Below, one piece after another: positions 47,565 through 56,927 of a stretch of 64,000 nucleotides of DNA. Below the pieces are notes generated by a model. That model was not told the origin of the DNA, made no database searches, and saw only the letters and a list, made by a program, of their open reading frames with translations. Each line of letters starts with the position of its first letter. Position 1 is the first letter of the stretch. The stretch is from Pseudomonadota bacterium (lineage in GTDB: Bacteria > Pseudomonadota > Gammaproteobacteria > Steroidobacterales > JBCBZW01). Where the stretch lies: the NCBI GenBank assembly GCA_039815145.1, contig JBCBZW010000005.1, positions 38,378 through 102,377 on the forward strand, read 5' to 3'. Position numbers and translations under genes: made by a program.

Positions 47565-48013
47565 GGGCCGCATCCTCCTTGAAGCGTTGTTGGATTGAGT
47601 GCTCTCGAGCGCATCAGGCGCTGCCATATTCGTTCTAGTTATCCGACGGCAAGCGCCCCTGGGACACCTGGGTGCAGCTTTTCCCCACGAGCGGCGGACC
47701 CTTCCCTGAGCCTCGATCTCACTCGACTGCACCATCGTCGCGATCAGCGTAGCACGACCTCCGGGGCAAAAAAATGGCGCTAAATCCGACACCTGAGTGA
47801 GACTCGATCTAGCTGCCGGCGCGGGCGTCGAGGATCGATCGAAAGTAGCCGAAGCACCTTGCGCTCGCGCGGGCGAACAGAGGTCCGTGAAATGACGGGC
47901 TAAGGTGGTTACGATCGGGCGAGAAATCGGGGGACCGCTGGAAGCGGCTCGTGTCCCCCACGCGAAGCGCTCAGCGAATAAAACTAATCGGCGCGCCCGG
48001 CTAAGGACGGCTT
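47565..48013. other. 449-bp divergent intergenic region
   Basis: This separates the propeller-cytochrome gene from the FG-GAP gene at 48014 and must hold both promoters. A hairpin, GGGGGAC (47929-47935) with GTCCCCC (47953-47959), has an inner CGCT/AGCG pair and sits 55 bp before the plus-strand gene. A run of seven A occurs near 47765. No ORF or RNA gene is convincing. Confidence 0.5.
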
Positions 48014-49990
48014 ATGTCAAAACTAGGTACCACCCTCACCCTGACCTCCCTGCTCGGGCTCGCCGCTGGCGCGGCCCAGGCTCAGCTCGCGTTCTCGGAC
48101 GTGACCGCGTCGAGCGGTGTCGAGTTCGAACAGATCGGTGACACGCAGGTGCCCATCGGCGCCGGCGCCGCCTGGGTGGACGTCGACGGTGACGGCGACG
48201 ACGATCTCTACGCCACGCAGATGCAAGGCTGCAATCGTCTCTACCTGAACCTGGACAACGGCCGCTTCATCGAATACCCCGATGCCGCCGGCGCCAGCGA
48301 CTGCGAGGGCGTCGCCTTCGCCGTGGGTGCCGCCGATATCGACAACGACGGCGACCAGGACATCTTCGTCGGCAACAAGCTGCAGAACCGCCTGTACGAA
48401 AACCGCTTCGCGCAGACCGGCGTGGTGCGCTTCGTGGATGTGACCGACGCCGCCGGCCTCGGCGACGATGGCGCGCGCACCACCGGCGTCATCACCTTCG
48501 GCGACTACAACGGCGACAGCTTCCTCGACGTCTTCGTCGGCAACCACGTCATCCCGCCGGAAACCCCGGAAAACGGCTACCTACCGGTCACCTGCACGGC
48601 GGACTACCTGTGGCAGAACAACGGCGACGGCACCTTCACGGACGTCGGCGGCATCACCGGCGTCGCCCTCTCCGGCAACCGACGCAACGCCGGCTGCGCC
48701 CTCGCTGCCACCTTCAGCGACTTCGACAACGACGGTGATGCGGACCTGCTGGTGGTGAACGACTTCGGCAACGCCGACGGCACCGACGTACCGAACAGAC
48801 TCTTTCGCAACGATGGCCCGGGCACGGAGAGTTGGACCTTCTCCGACGTGAGCGACGAATTCGCCTACAACTACAGTCAAGCGGGCATGGGCATCGCCGT
48901 CGCCGACATCAACCACGACGGCGCCTTCGACTACTACTCCACGGACATCGGCTCCAACGACCTCGCCGTCGGCAACCCGATCGACCACATCTTCGTCAAC
49001 CAGGCGCGCTTCCTGGGCGTGGATGCCAACGACAAGGAAATCTTCGGCGCCCGCGGTCTGGTGGGTTGGGGCACCGGCTTCTACGACCTCGATCTCGACG
49101 GCTGGGAAGACCTGATCGTGGTGAGCGGCGGCGTGCCCCTCGACAAGTTCCCCGTGACCTTCGGCGCCGAGGACTACCAGCACGAAAACCCCGTGTACGT
49201 GTACATGAACACCCACCCGGATCGCTTCCCGGAAGTGCACGCGGAAGTCGGGGTGACCGCCGAGAAGCTCTATCGCGGCTCTTCCTTCGCCGACTACGAC
49301 AATGACGGCGACATGGACATGCTGATCTCGAACTTCGAGGGCACCAACACCCTCTACCGCAACGATCTGGACCCCAAGGAGGGGGTCAACAACTGGGTCA
49401 AGGTGCGCGCCCAGGGCACGATCAGCAACCGCGACGCCATCGGCACGCGCATCGAACTCACCACCGACGACGGCTTCCGCCAGATGCGGGAAATCGACGG
49501 TGGCTCAGGCTATGCGGGCCGCAACACGCTGGTGGCCCACTTCGGCACCGCCGATCAGACGGTGGCGGACGTGCTCAAGGCGAAGTTCCCAAGTGGCATC
49601 GAGCACGAGTTGCTCAGCACGCCCTTGAACGCGGAGCTTCAGTTCGTGGAGCCCACCTACACCGCCACCTTCAGCGGTGAGGAGCAGCGCACGCTGCAGG
49701 CGGGCGAGGCGGTCACCCTGGAAGTGACCTACCGCAACCACGCCCCCGAATCGCAGACGCAGGAGCTGTGGGTCTTCCGCGTGAGCCCCTCGGGCGCCGT
49801 CTCCATGGTGCGGGCGCCGCGAGAGATCGCCCTGCCGCCCGGCGGCAGCTTCTCCTTCGACTTCGTCCTCCCCACCGGGGTGAACACGGAGCGCGGGCGC
49901 CATCGCATCATCGCCCGCGTCGGCACCTTCCAAGGCGCCCTAGAGCAGCAGGATCACGTGGACCTGATCGTCGAGGATCCGGCCCGCTAA
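48014..49990 (+). CDS. Exported FG-GAP/VCBS repeat protein with UnbV and C-terminal Ig-like domain (paralogue of 42394)
   Basis: The 658-residue protein has a signal peptide (LTLTSLLGLAAGAAQAQ) and seven DxDxDG motifs (DVDGDGDDDLY through DYDNDGDMDML). A UnbV domain (about 455-550) includes SNRDAIGTRIEL and AHFGTADQTVADVL. The C-terminal domain (about 550-658) has QAGEAVTLEVTYRNHAPE and TQELWVFRVSP, matching the domain at the end of the 40313-42394 protein (VTEGGVVAYNVAITNHSDEE, TRELWFVEVTP). It is the only plus-strand member of the set and converges with the esterase fusion (nine-base gap). Two Cys in the N-terminal part (MQGCNRLY, SDCEGV) are conserved with the paralogue. Confidence 0.85.
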   Translation: MSKLGTTLTLTSLLGLAAGAAQAQLAFSDVTASSGVEFEQIGDTQVPIGAGAAWVDVDGDGDDDLYATQMQGCNRLYLNLDNGRFIEYPDAAGASDCEGVAFAVGAADIDNDGDQDIFVGNKLQNRLYENRFAQTGVVRFVDVTDAAGLGDDGARTTGVITFGDYNGDSFLDVFVGNHVIPPETPENGYLPVTCTADYLWQNNGDGTFTDVGGITGVALSGNRRNAGCALAATFSDFDNDGDADLLVVNDFGNADGTDVPNRLFRNDGPGTESWTFSDVSDEFAYNYSQAGMGIAVADINHDGAFDYYSTDIGSNDLAVGNPIDHIFVNQARFLGVDANDKEIFGARGLVGWGTGFYDLDLDGWEDLIVVSGGVPLDKFPVTFGAEDYQHENPVYVYMNTHPDRFPEVHAEVGVTAEKLYRGSSFADYDNDGDMDMLISNFEGTNTLYRNDLDPKEGVNNWVKVRAQGTISNRDAIGTRIELTTDDGFRQMREIDGGSGYAGRNTLVAHFGTADQTVADVLKAKFPSGIEHELLSTPLNAELQFVEPTYTATFSGEEQRTLQAGEAVTLEVTYRNHAPESQTQELWVFRVSPSGAVSMVRAPREIALPPGGSFSFDFVLPTGVNTERGRHRIIARVGTFQGALEQQDHVDLIVEDPAR

Positions 49991-49999
49991 GCCAGGCGG

Positions 50000-52900
50000 C
50001 TACAGATCACCCAGCTTGATGCTGTCCCAGAAGTCGCTGCGCAGGGGCTCCAGGGCCTCCTGCGCGCTCGGCACCACGTCCAGCAGCAGGTAGGGGTCCG
50101 TATCGACCTCGTAGGGCGGCCAGGCCGGTAACCCGACCACGTTGGGGTCGCCCGTAGACGCGAAGCGGGTCCACAGCTCACGCAGCAGCTGCTCCACCGC
50201 CCGGTCGTCCGTATCCGCCTCGAACTCACGCCCCTCCATGTGCTGGAAGAGATAGAGCAGCTCGGTGGCGTGGTAGGCGCCATCGGCCTTGCGCGCTGGC
50301 GTGCTGAGCATGCGCCGAAAGTGGTAGCGGTAGACCGGCGAGCGCTGGGTGCTGAAGCCGCGCGCCACCGTGCGCATGCTGCTGGTGAGGTTGCGATCGG
50401 TGACCATCGCGGCGTAGGCGGCCGCAGGGTCTGCGTAGTTCTCCAGCGGGTACAAGCCGAGCAATTCCCCTAGGCGATCTTCGGGCACCATCTCGGCCGC
50501 GAGGTCGTAGAACTCCTGCAGGCTGATATCGCTGAAGTCGTGCAGGTACTCCTCGCTGTTGGTGCCGACCACCAGGGGCACATCGTTGTGCAGCCCTGCC
50601 AGCACGCGATCGAGGGGCTGATCGTCCACCACCACCCCATCGACGTGGGGGTAGAAGGTGAACTCACCGTAGCCGAGGGGCAGCGCCGTGCGGGCAAGGA
50701 CGATGCGCTCGATGGGCAGATCGCGCAGGGCAGCAGGCAGGTCGGCAGCGCCGGTGAGGCCCATCTCCTCGACGAAGGCGGCGGCGTCCGCGCTCGCCTC
50801 CTCCGCCGTGTCCACGGACATAACGCCGCTCTGCATGATGGCCCGGGAGAACAAACCCGCGGCGAGCGGCGAGGCCACCAACATGCCCACGTTGTGGGCC
50901 CCGGCCGACTGACCGAAGAGCAGCACGCGCGAGGGATCGCCGCCGAAGGCGTCGATCTCCTTCTGCACCCACTCGAGGGCCGCCAGCAGATCGAACATGC
51001 CGTAGTTGCCGGCCGTGCCCGTGGGTGACTCCTGTGCCAACTCCGCCAGGGTGAGGTTACCGAGGGCGGCGAGGCGATAGTTCGTCGTCACCACCACCAC
51101 GTTGCCGAGGGCGGCCAGACGAGCGCCGTCGAAGATCGGGCCGCCCGTGCCAGCCTCGAGGTCGAGGAGCTGGCTTAAAGCTGAGTCGGTGGAGCCGGTA
51201 CGGTTAGCGCCCCCATGGACGAAGAACATCACCGGCAAGGCCTCGCCCGCCTCGGCTGCGCCGACCGGCGTGAAGACGTTCAGGTAGAGGCAATCCTCAT
51301 CACCGATGATCGCATCCGGCCGCGACGGATCCGGCTGCGGACACGCACCCGCGTAACGCCCGGCCTGGCGCACGGCTGGGGTCCAGGGCTCGGGCAACAC
51401 AGGCTGAGTCAGGCGCGCCGCTCCAACAGGTGGAGAAGCGAAGGGAATCGCTAGCCACGCGTGAGCATTGGCCGCCGGGCTGGTGATCCCCTGCACGACG
51501 CCCACCGAGGTGCGCGCGCGCGGGTGATCTCCATCGCTCGCGATGCCCGTGCGACAGCGCCACAGGGAGCTCGTGTTCTCATCCTCCTGCAGGTTGTAGT
51601 AGACGAATGCCTCCTGCTCGCCTACGTACACCTCCGGGTCGGAGCGCTTGAGGTCTGGCCGGCCATCGTCGCAGCGGCGGGCGTAGCGCATGCGCGGATC
51701 GCCCTCGAGATCCAGCACCCAGATCTCACCGCGCTGGGCCGCACCCTCGCCCGTGCGCCGGTCCTTCACCGTCAGCACCAACCAAGACTTACCTCCGGCG
51801 TGGAACACCTCGGGCGAGGAGAACACCTCGTCGGACGCCTCGACCGGCACGGTCAGCGTGTCCACCCGCGGCCAGATGCCCCCGTCACCGGGATCCAGGT
51901 ACACGCCGATCGTGCTGTCGTCGATCACCGCAGTCACCACCCAGCGCTCGTCGTACTCGGGCGCGCGAAAGCCCTGCGGGGCCGTCTTGAAGCCTGCGTC
52001 GTCGGTGATGACCACGCGCCCGCCGGTATCCGTGTTCAGGAGAAACAGCTGCCCGGTGTCTTCGTCGACCATGACGATGCGCCGACCGTCGGCCATCCAG
52101 CGGCCCGGATTGCGATTGGTGAGGAACGAATCGGCCTGGGCGAAGACGTTTTGCTGGTTGGGCGTTTGCTCGTCGAACCAGGCGATGTCACCGCCGGTCT
52201 CCCAGCTACCGATGATGTTGACCACTTTGGTGGTGGTGCGCTGACCATTGAGCGTGGGCATGGCGGTCTGATGGCGCGTACCGCTGGTCAGCACGCCGGC
52301 GGACGAGGTGCCGTCCTCGTTCAAGGTGGCGCGCCAAACCTGCACTTCCTCCCCGCTACGCTTGGCGTAGAAGATCGACCAGCCGTCCTGGTCCAGGCCG
52401 AACTCCGGGCCGTTGATCGTGCCGCCGGTCTCGCTGTCCGTGTCCATCAGGTACTCGCGGCCGTCCTGGCGCACGAAGCGCCCAGTGAGTGGATCGAGGT
52501 TGCCCACCCACACGTCGCCGAGTGCCGTGCGGAAGGTGACGAGGCCTTCGGCGCTGTAGATCTCCGGGTCCGCATAGCTCACGCCCGGCGGACTGATCTG
52601 CTCGGCCCGGCTCTCGCCCGCCAGGGTCTCGAACTGCACCTCGGCAGGTTCGCCCGCCACCCCCGCATCGTCGGTGCTGTCGATGCGCACTGCGTAGCGC
52701 GTGCCATCGAATAACTGGGTGAGCAGAAGTGCGTGATCGGCCGTCAGCTGCTCCAGCAGGATCTCCTGGGAAGGGCCTTCCTGCGGCGTGACCACCAGGT
52801 GGGTGGTGGTGGGTTTGCTGGTCTCCCAGCGCAGGGTGGCAGTGGTCTCGGTGATGGAGTCCGCGCGGAGGTTGGCGATGGACGGCGGGGCCGTGTCCAC

Positions 52901-54766
52901 CCGTATGCCATCAGTCACGGCCAGCTCGGCGTTGCCCGCCTGATCCGACGCGCGAACGGCGCCGTAGTAGGTGGTGCCTTCCGTCAGCGAAAGGCCCTCT
53001 ACGGTCACGCTCGTCTCGAGGCCGATCGGCTGCCAGGGCACTACGTCGTCGACGAGCTCGGGCGCGGTGCCGAAGGCGAACTCGTACTGGGCGATGCCGG
53101 AGGGTGTATCACTCCCGGCCCAGCGCATGGAGAGGCGATCGGTGCGGCCCGTGACCTGACCGTCGTCCTCGAGCTGGGTGATGCGCGGTGGCGTCACATC
53201 CACGGCGATGCCGTCGCTCACACCGAAGTCGGCGTAGCCCAGCACGTCGTAGGCCGTCAGCCCGAGGACGTAGGTCTGCCCCTCTTCGAGCACGAGGTCC
53301 GCGATCGTGATCGACTGCGCCGTGGTGCGCACGGGCGCCAGCAAGGCGTCCGGGTCACCGGGTACGCCTAGGGAGTACTCGTAGTCGACCACCTCGGTCT
53401 CGCCATCCACGGCGCTCCAGTCGAAGCGCAGGGCGCTGCCGTCTGCGGTGAAGTCGCCGTCGTCGTTGATGAACTGGATCTGCGGCGGACTGAGATCCAC
53501 CACCATCGCCCCGGTCACGCGCTGGGTGCGACGCCCTACCTCGTCGATGGCGAGCACCAGGCCGTAGTAGGCGCGGCCGTTGTCGAGGGTGAGATCCTGC
53601 ATCACCACGGAGGTGGTGAGGCCGGCGTTGGTCACCGGCACGATGTCGGCGCGACCGGGCTGCGATCCGAGCCCATAGAGGTAGCGCGCCACGGGCACGC
53701 CGACACCGTCCGGCGCGAACCAGGAGAGGATGACCTCATCATCCGTGGGCAGGTAAGGCGAGTAGCCGAGCTCACCGAGGTCTGGCGGCGTGAGGTCGAT
53801 GCGAATGCCATCGGCTGCGGCGAGGCCCTGGTTGCCCGCCGCGTCGGTGGCGCGCACGCGAAAGACGTAGCGTTCACCGTCCACCAGGGGCAAGCCGGTC
53901 AGCACGATGTTGGACCTGCCCGTGGCCGTCCAGGGCACCAAGGCCTCCTGATCGGCATTGGTGCCGAGGGCGTACTCGACGAGGGCCAGGGGGTTCGGAT
54001 CTACGGTGGTCCAGTTGGCCGACAAGCGATCGGGGGAGATGCCGAAATCCCCTTGATCCGTCACGGTCACCGTTGGCGCTGTGCGATCCACCGTGACCCC
54101 ATCGGCGGCAGTGCGCAGCGCGTTGCCGACGCCATCGCGTGCCTCCACCTGCCAGTAGTAGGTGACCCCATCCTCGAGCGTCAGCCCCGTCGCCGTGATC
54201 TGCGTGCGCTGACCGATGGGGGTCCAGGGCACCACGTCCTGGGCGCTGGGCGTGCGGCCGATGGCGTAGCTGTAGGCCGCGACACCAGCACCAGCATCCT
54301 CAGCACTCCAGCTCGCCGCCAGGCTCGAGCTGGCGCGGGTCCACTCGCCGTCGTCGAAGGCAAGCAGCTCCGGGGCCGTGCGATCGAGCACGATGCCGTC
54401 GGTCACCCCGCTATCGGTAACCCCATCGACCAGCACGGCACGCACGTGAAAGAAGTAGCTCGCGCCCTCGAGGGCAGGCAGTCCCTGCACGTCGATCTGC
54501 TCGACCCGCCCCACGCGCGTCCAGGGGCGTAGTTCGCTCCCCTGCGCCGCGTCGACCGTCACCCGGTATTCGAAATCCACGACTTGGTCGAAGGGGTCGC
54601 CCTGCACCCAGCGCACCGCAAAGCCCGCCTCTGCCGTCGTGAACGCCCCATCGTCGAACACGAGCGGAGCGCCGGGCGGGGGCTGAGCATAGGAAGGGGC
54701 GGCGGCGAGGAGCAGTCCGGGAACCAGGCACAGGGGCGACAGGGCGCGAAGAAATCGATCGATCAA
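50000..54766 (-). CDS. Giant exported fusion: seven Fn3-like modules, beta-propeller, carboxylesterase type B
   Basis: At 1588 residues this is the largest gene in the window. A signal peptide (LVPGLLLAAAPSYAQ) is followed by seven modules of about 100 residues (from about 33 to 725), each ending near DGIxxDxTxP with an internal WSxxDxxxGxxxY pattern, probably Fn3 or Ig-like. A TolB-like propeller spans about 725-1140. The C-terminus is a type B carboxylesterase: SEDCLYLNVF-like EDCLYLNVFTP, oxyanion HGGANRTGS, nucleophile Ser in LLFGQSAGAHN, acid in NSEEYLHDF and His in GAYHATELLYLF. The enzyme likely acts outside the cell on an ester; the modules may bind a surface. It ends the exported block and converges with the 48014 gene. 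Confidence 0.8.
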   Translation of the reverse strand: MIDRFLRALSPLCLVPGLLLAAAPSYAQPPPGAPLVFDDGAFTTAEAGFAVRWVQGDPFDQVVDFEYRVTVDAAQGSELRPWTRVGRVEQIDVQGLPALEGASYFFHVRAVLVDGVTDSGVTDGIVLDRTAPELLAFDDGEWTRASSSLAASWSAEDAGAGVAAYSYAIGRTPSAQDVVPWTPIGQRTQITATGLTLEDGVTYYWQVEARDGVGNALRTAADGVTVDRTAPTVTVTDQGDFGISPDRLSANWTTVDPNPLALVEYALGTNADQEALVPWTATGRSNIVLTGLPLVDGERYVFRVRATDAAGNQGLAAADGIRIDLTPPDLGELGYSPYLPTDDEVILSWFAPDGVGVPVARYLYGLGSQPGRADIVPVTNAGLTTSVVMQDLTLDNGRAYYGLVLAIDEVGRRTQRVTGAMVVDLSPPQIQFINDDGDFTADGSALRFDWSAVDGETEVVDYEYSLGVPGDPDALLAPVRTTAQSITIADLVLEEGQTYVLGLTAYDVLGYADFGVSDGIAVDVTPPRITQLEDDGQVTGRTDRLSMRWAGSDTPSGIAQYEFAFGTAPELVDDVVPWQPIGLETSVTVEGLSLTEGTTYYGAVRASDQAGNAELAVTDGIRVDTAPPSIANLRADSITETTATLRWETSKPTTTHLVVTPQEGPSQEILLEQLTADHALLLTQLFDGTRYAVRIDSTDDAGVAGEPAEVQFETLAGESRAEQISPPGVSYADPEIYSAEGLVTFRTALGDVWVGNLDPLTGRFVRQDGREYLMDTDSETGGTINGPEFGLDQDGWSIFYAKRSGEEVQVWRATLNEDGTSSAGVLTSGTRHQTAMPTLNGQRTTTKVVNIIGSWETGGDIAWFDEQTPNQQNVFAQADSFLTNRNPGRWMADGRRIVMVDEDTGQLFLLNTDTGGRVVITDDAGFKTAPQGFRAPEYDERWVVTAVIDDSTIGVYLDPGDGGIWPRVDTLTVPVEASDEVFSSPEVFHAGGKSWLVLTVKDRRTGEGAAQRGEIWVLDLEGDPRMRYARRCDDGRPDLKRSDPEVYVGEQEAFVYYNLQEDENTSSLWRCRTGIASDGDHPRARTSVGVVQGITSPAANAHAWLAIPFASPPVGAARLTQPVLPEPWTPAVRQAGRYAGACPQPDPSRPDAIIGDEDCLYLNVFTPVGAAEAGEALPVMFFVHGGANRTGSTDSALSQLLDLEAGTGGPIFDGARLAALGNVVVVTTNYRLAALGNLTLAELAQESPTGTAGNYGMFDLLAALEWVQKEIDAFGGDPSRVLLFGQSAGAHNVGMLVASPLAAGLFSRAIMQSGVMSVDTAEEASADAAAFVEEMGLTGAADLPAALRDLPIERIVLARTALPLGYGEFTFYPHVDGVVVDDQPLDRVLAGLHNDVPLVVGTNSEEYLHDFSDISLQEFYDLAAEMVPEDRLGELLGLYPLENYADPAAAYAAMVTDRNLTSSMRTVARGFSTQRSPVYRYHFRRMLSTPARKADGAYHATELLYLFQHMEGREFEADTDDRAVEQLLRELWTRFASTGDPNVVGLPAWPPYEVDTDPYLLLDVVPSAQEALEPLRSDFWDSIKLGDL

Positions 54767-55190
54767 CAGTCACCACCAACGTGCGTGTGTGCGGAGGGCC
54801 GCAAACGCTACGCGAGCCTTATGACCAATCAACCGCAACCCGATAGACGGGGCACCAGGGCCGACAAGGGCAACAATGTTAGCAGTTTCATTGACTTGCG
54901 ATTTCCGACCTGTCGTCGATCGGCGTCGGGTCGGCACCCTAGGGGTATCGATGGAGAGCGCCAGGACGAGCCGCAGTGTCTGTGAAATGGATCACAGTCT
55001 GATCGCCCCACAAGCGCGAAGGAACGCATACGGCGCCCGACACGACGCAGGTGCTCCCTCGACCTCAACACCTGACGCCCCAGTCGTCCGAACCATCAAC
55101 TGGCAGGCATAGCGGCCGATATGACATAGGCGGCTGCGCAATCGCGCGGCCAATGCAACGCACAATCACACCGACGGGAAGCCCGCCATC
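54767..55190. other. 424-bp divergent intergenic region with CRP-like site
   Basis: Lies between the divergent esterase fusion and the receiver gene and contains a perfect CRP-like palindrome at 54981. No ORF of note or RNA gene is supported. Both promoters presumably lie here. Confidence 0.5.
54981..54996. promoter_or_regulatory. Perfect CRP-like palindrome
   Basis: TGTGAAATGGATCACA matches all ten CRP consensus arm positions. It is 195 bp before the receiver gene and 215 bp before the esterase fusion, so the target is uncertain. Confidence 0.6.
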
Positions 55191-55748
55191 ATGAAGCCGA
55201 TGACCCTAGCTGCACCCGACCAGCACGAGTACGCCAACGCCCCCCACCTGCTGATGGTCGACGATGACCAGGTGGACGCCATGGCCCTCGAGCGCGCCCT
55301 GCGCCGCGCGGGGGTGACGAGCCCGATCCTGCGGGCTCAAAACGGCAGGGAAGGCTTGGAGACGCTCCGCAGCAGCGAAGATCGGCGCGGCTTCGTGGTC
55401 GTGCTCGACCTGCACATGCCCGTGATGACCGGCTTTGAGTTCTTGCGTGAGCTGCGCCAGGACCCGACCCACGCCAATACGGTGGTGTTCGTGCTCTCCA
55501 ACTCGGAATTCCCGCCGGATCGCATCGCCGCCTACAACCATCACGTTGCCGGCTACGTGCCGAAGCGGGATGCGAGCGACTGGGAAGAGCTCGCCGGCCT
55601 GCTCTCCACCTACCTTCGCGTGACGGATGTGCCGCGTCTAGACGCCGGCGCGCGGCGACACCGCCCGAAGCTGGACGGTGTCGCCGGCCGACCCAAGGCG
55701 AAGATCACCCAGGCGACGCTAGCCGCCCGGCCGACCCGCCCTCAGTGA
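55191..55748 (+). CDS. Single-domain response regulator (Rcp1-like)
   Basis: The 185-residue protein is a receiver (about 18-150) with a short unconserved basic tail. The acidic pair is in LLMVDDDQVDAMALERA, the phospho-acceptor is Asp73 (VVLDLHMPVMTG), the switch Ser is in FVLSNSEF and the Lys is in GYVPKRD. The form VDDDxxDAxALERAL and LDLHMPVMTGFEFL is typical of Rcp1-type receivers that partner with phytochrome-like or hybrid kinases, and such a kinase exists at 33133-35187. It has no output domain. A CRP-like site lies upstream. It overlaps the convergent next gene by seven bases. Confidence 0.85.
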   Translation: MKPMTLAAPDQHEYANAPHLLMVDDDQVDAMALERALRRAGVTSPILRAQNGREGLETLRSSEDRRGFVVVLDLHMPVMTGFEFLRELRQDPTHANTVVFVLSNSEFPPDRIAAYNHHVAGYVPKRDASDWEELAGLLSTYLRVTDVPRLDAGARRHRPKLDGVAGRPKAKITQATLAARPTRPQ

Positions 55749-56707
55749 AGCTCGCTGGGCGCTCGTTGCGAGGCCCCGCGAATCACCTGCAGGATGATGT
55801 TGCCGTTGCTGGCAGCAAACCCGCCGCCGGTGCAGTCCCAGGCGCCGCCCGAAACCGCCACGTTCGTGGTCTGCCCGGTCGAGATATTGCGGCACAGGGT
55901 GCTGCTGGCATCGACACCCGTGGTCATGCCGCCGATGGCGCAGGGATCCGCGCCGCAGCTGGCACGACCCACCACGATCTGCAGCACCTGATCGCCGCTA
56001 TCGGCCAGTAGCCCCGCCGCGGTGCAGTTCCAAGGCGCGCCTGCCAGACCCGGCTGGTTCACGCTCTGCCCCGTACTGAGGTTGCGACAGATCGCCGTGA
56101 TGGTGGTGACGTCGCTCGTGCTGCCGCCGATGTCCTCAGCGTCTTCTGCCAACACGAACTCGAGCTCGTAGGCGGTCAGCTCCGGTCCGGTCTGTTGCAC
56201 CAGGAAGCTGTAGGTGCCAGGCCCCAGCGGCGGCGTGAAGCCGGTGCCCGCTTGCGGGGCACCTGCCAGGATCGCCAGGTAATCCGTGCCCGCAGGATCG
56301 GGGTCGAGGTGGGCGCCGCCCAGGAACAGATCCCCCGTGTCGAAGCCGGGGATGAAGCTCGTGTCGCCCTCGTTGACCGCGACGAAGCCTCGGTCCCCCG
56401 GGCCGCCGCTGTCGACGTCGGTGTAGTCGTTGAGCAGCACAGCGGTCAGCGACTGGCCGTCCGCGATGGTGAAGGTGATGTAGTCACGCGTGTCGTCAGG
56501 ATCCTGCATCTGACCGCGCACGGTGTTGCTGCCGGCCACGAAGCTCACCGGCGTGGGCATCTCGGGATCGGTCGAGAGATCGCCGTCCACCCCCTCGTCC
56601 CAGGTGAGCACCTGGGCGCCCGCGTTGGCGCAGAGCAACAAGCCGCCCACCGCGGCCAGTGCCGGCAAGCGGCGAATCGTCGCCGAAGCGAATTCCTTGG
56701 TTTGCAT
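55742..56707 (-). CDS. Secreted protein with two C-terminal cysteine-containing tandem repeats
   Basis: The 321-residue protein has a signal peptide (LAAVGGLLLCANAGAQ). Residues about 40-190 form a beta-rich domain resembling bacterial pre-peptidase C-terminal domains (SFVAGSNTVRGQM, DYITFTI, YSFLVQQTG). The last 120 residues are two related units of about 50 residues: TAICRNLSTGQSVNQP...WNCTAAGL and STLCRNISTGQTTNVA...WDCTGGGF. Each has two Cys around a CRNxSTGQ motif and ends in a hydrophobic strand with LQxxxGxA. The Cys may pair within each unit. Function is unknown. It is divergent from nfeD. Confidence 0.65.
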   Translation of the reverse strand: MQTKEFASATIRRLPALAAVGGLLLCANAGAQVLTWDEGVDGDLSTDPEMPTPVSFVAGSNTVRGQMQDPDDTRDYITFTIADGQSLTAVLLNDYTDVDSGGPGDRGFVAVNEGDTSFIPGFDTGDLFLGGAHLDPDPAGTDYLAILAGAPQAGTGFTPPLGPGTYSFLVQQTGPELTAYELEFVLAEDAEDIGGSTSDVTTITAICRNLSTGQSVNQPGLAGAPWNCTAAGLLADSGDQVLQIVVGRASCGADPCAIGGMTTGVDASSTLCRNISTGQTTNVAVSGGAWDCTGGGFAASNGNIILQVIRGASQRAPSELH

Positions 56708-56927
56708 AAGTCCATTCCTCCCTGAACTTCAATCGGTACGCCGGGCCAGTGTACTTGAGCGATGGCGGCGCACACGGCGCGCGCCCCCGAAACTTGCCTC
56801 CCGGCGACGCAACCGTCGTCGCTCGCATCTACACCTATAGCGGACCCACCACCTCCGCGCCCGCCTCACGGCGCAATCGGCAGCTGGTGTATCGTTACGG
56901 ACTTTGACATCAGTTGGACGAGGCCCC

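Noticed and set aside
47565..47792. 76-residue upstream extension of the cytochrome gene
   Set aside because: The extra residues are Arg/Cys-rich with no signal, and the signal peptide and AAGGAGG fit the start at 47564.
47565..48013. Hidden small gene or RNA in the 449-bp divergent region
   Set aside because: No ORF has a ribosome site and conserved look; the hairpin at 47929 is too short to call an RNA.
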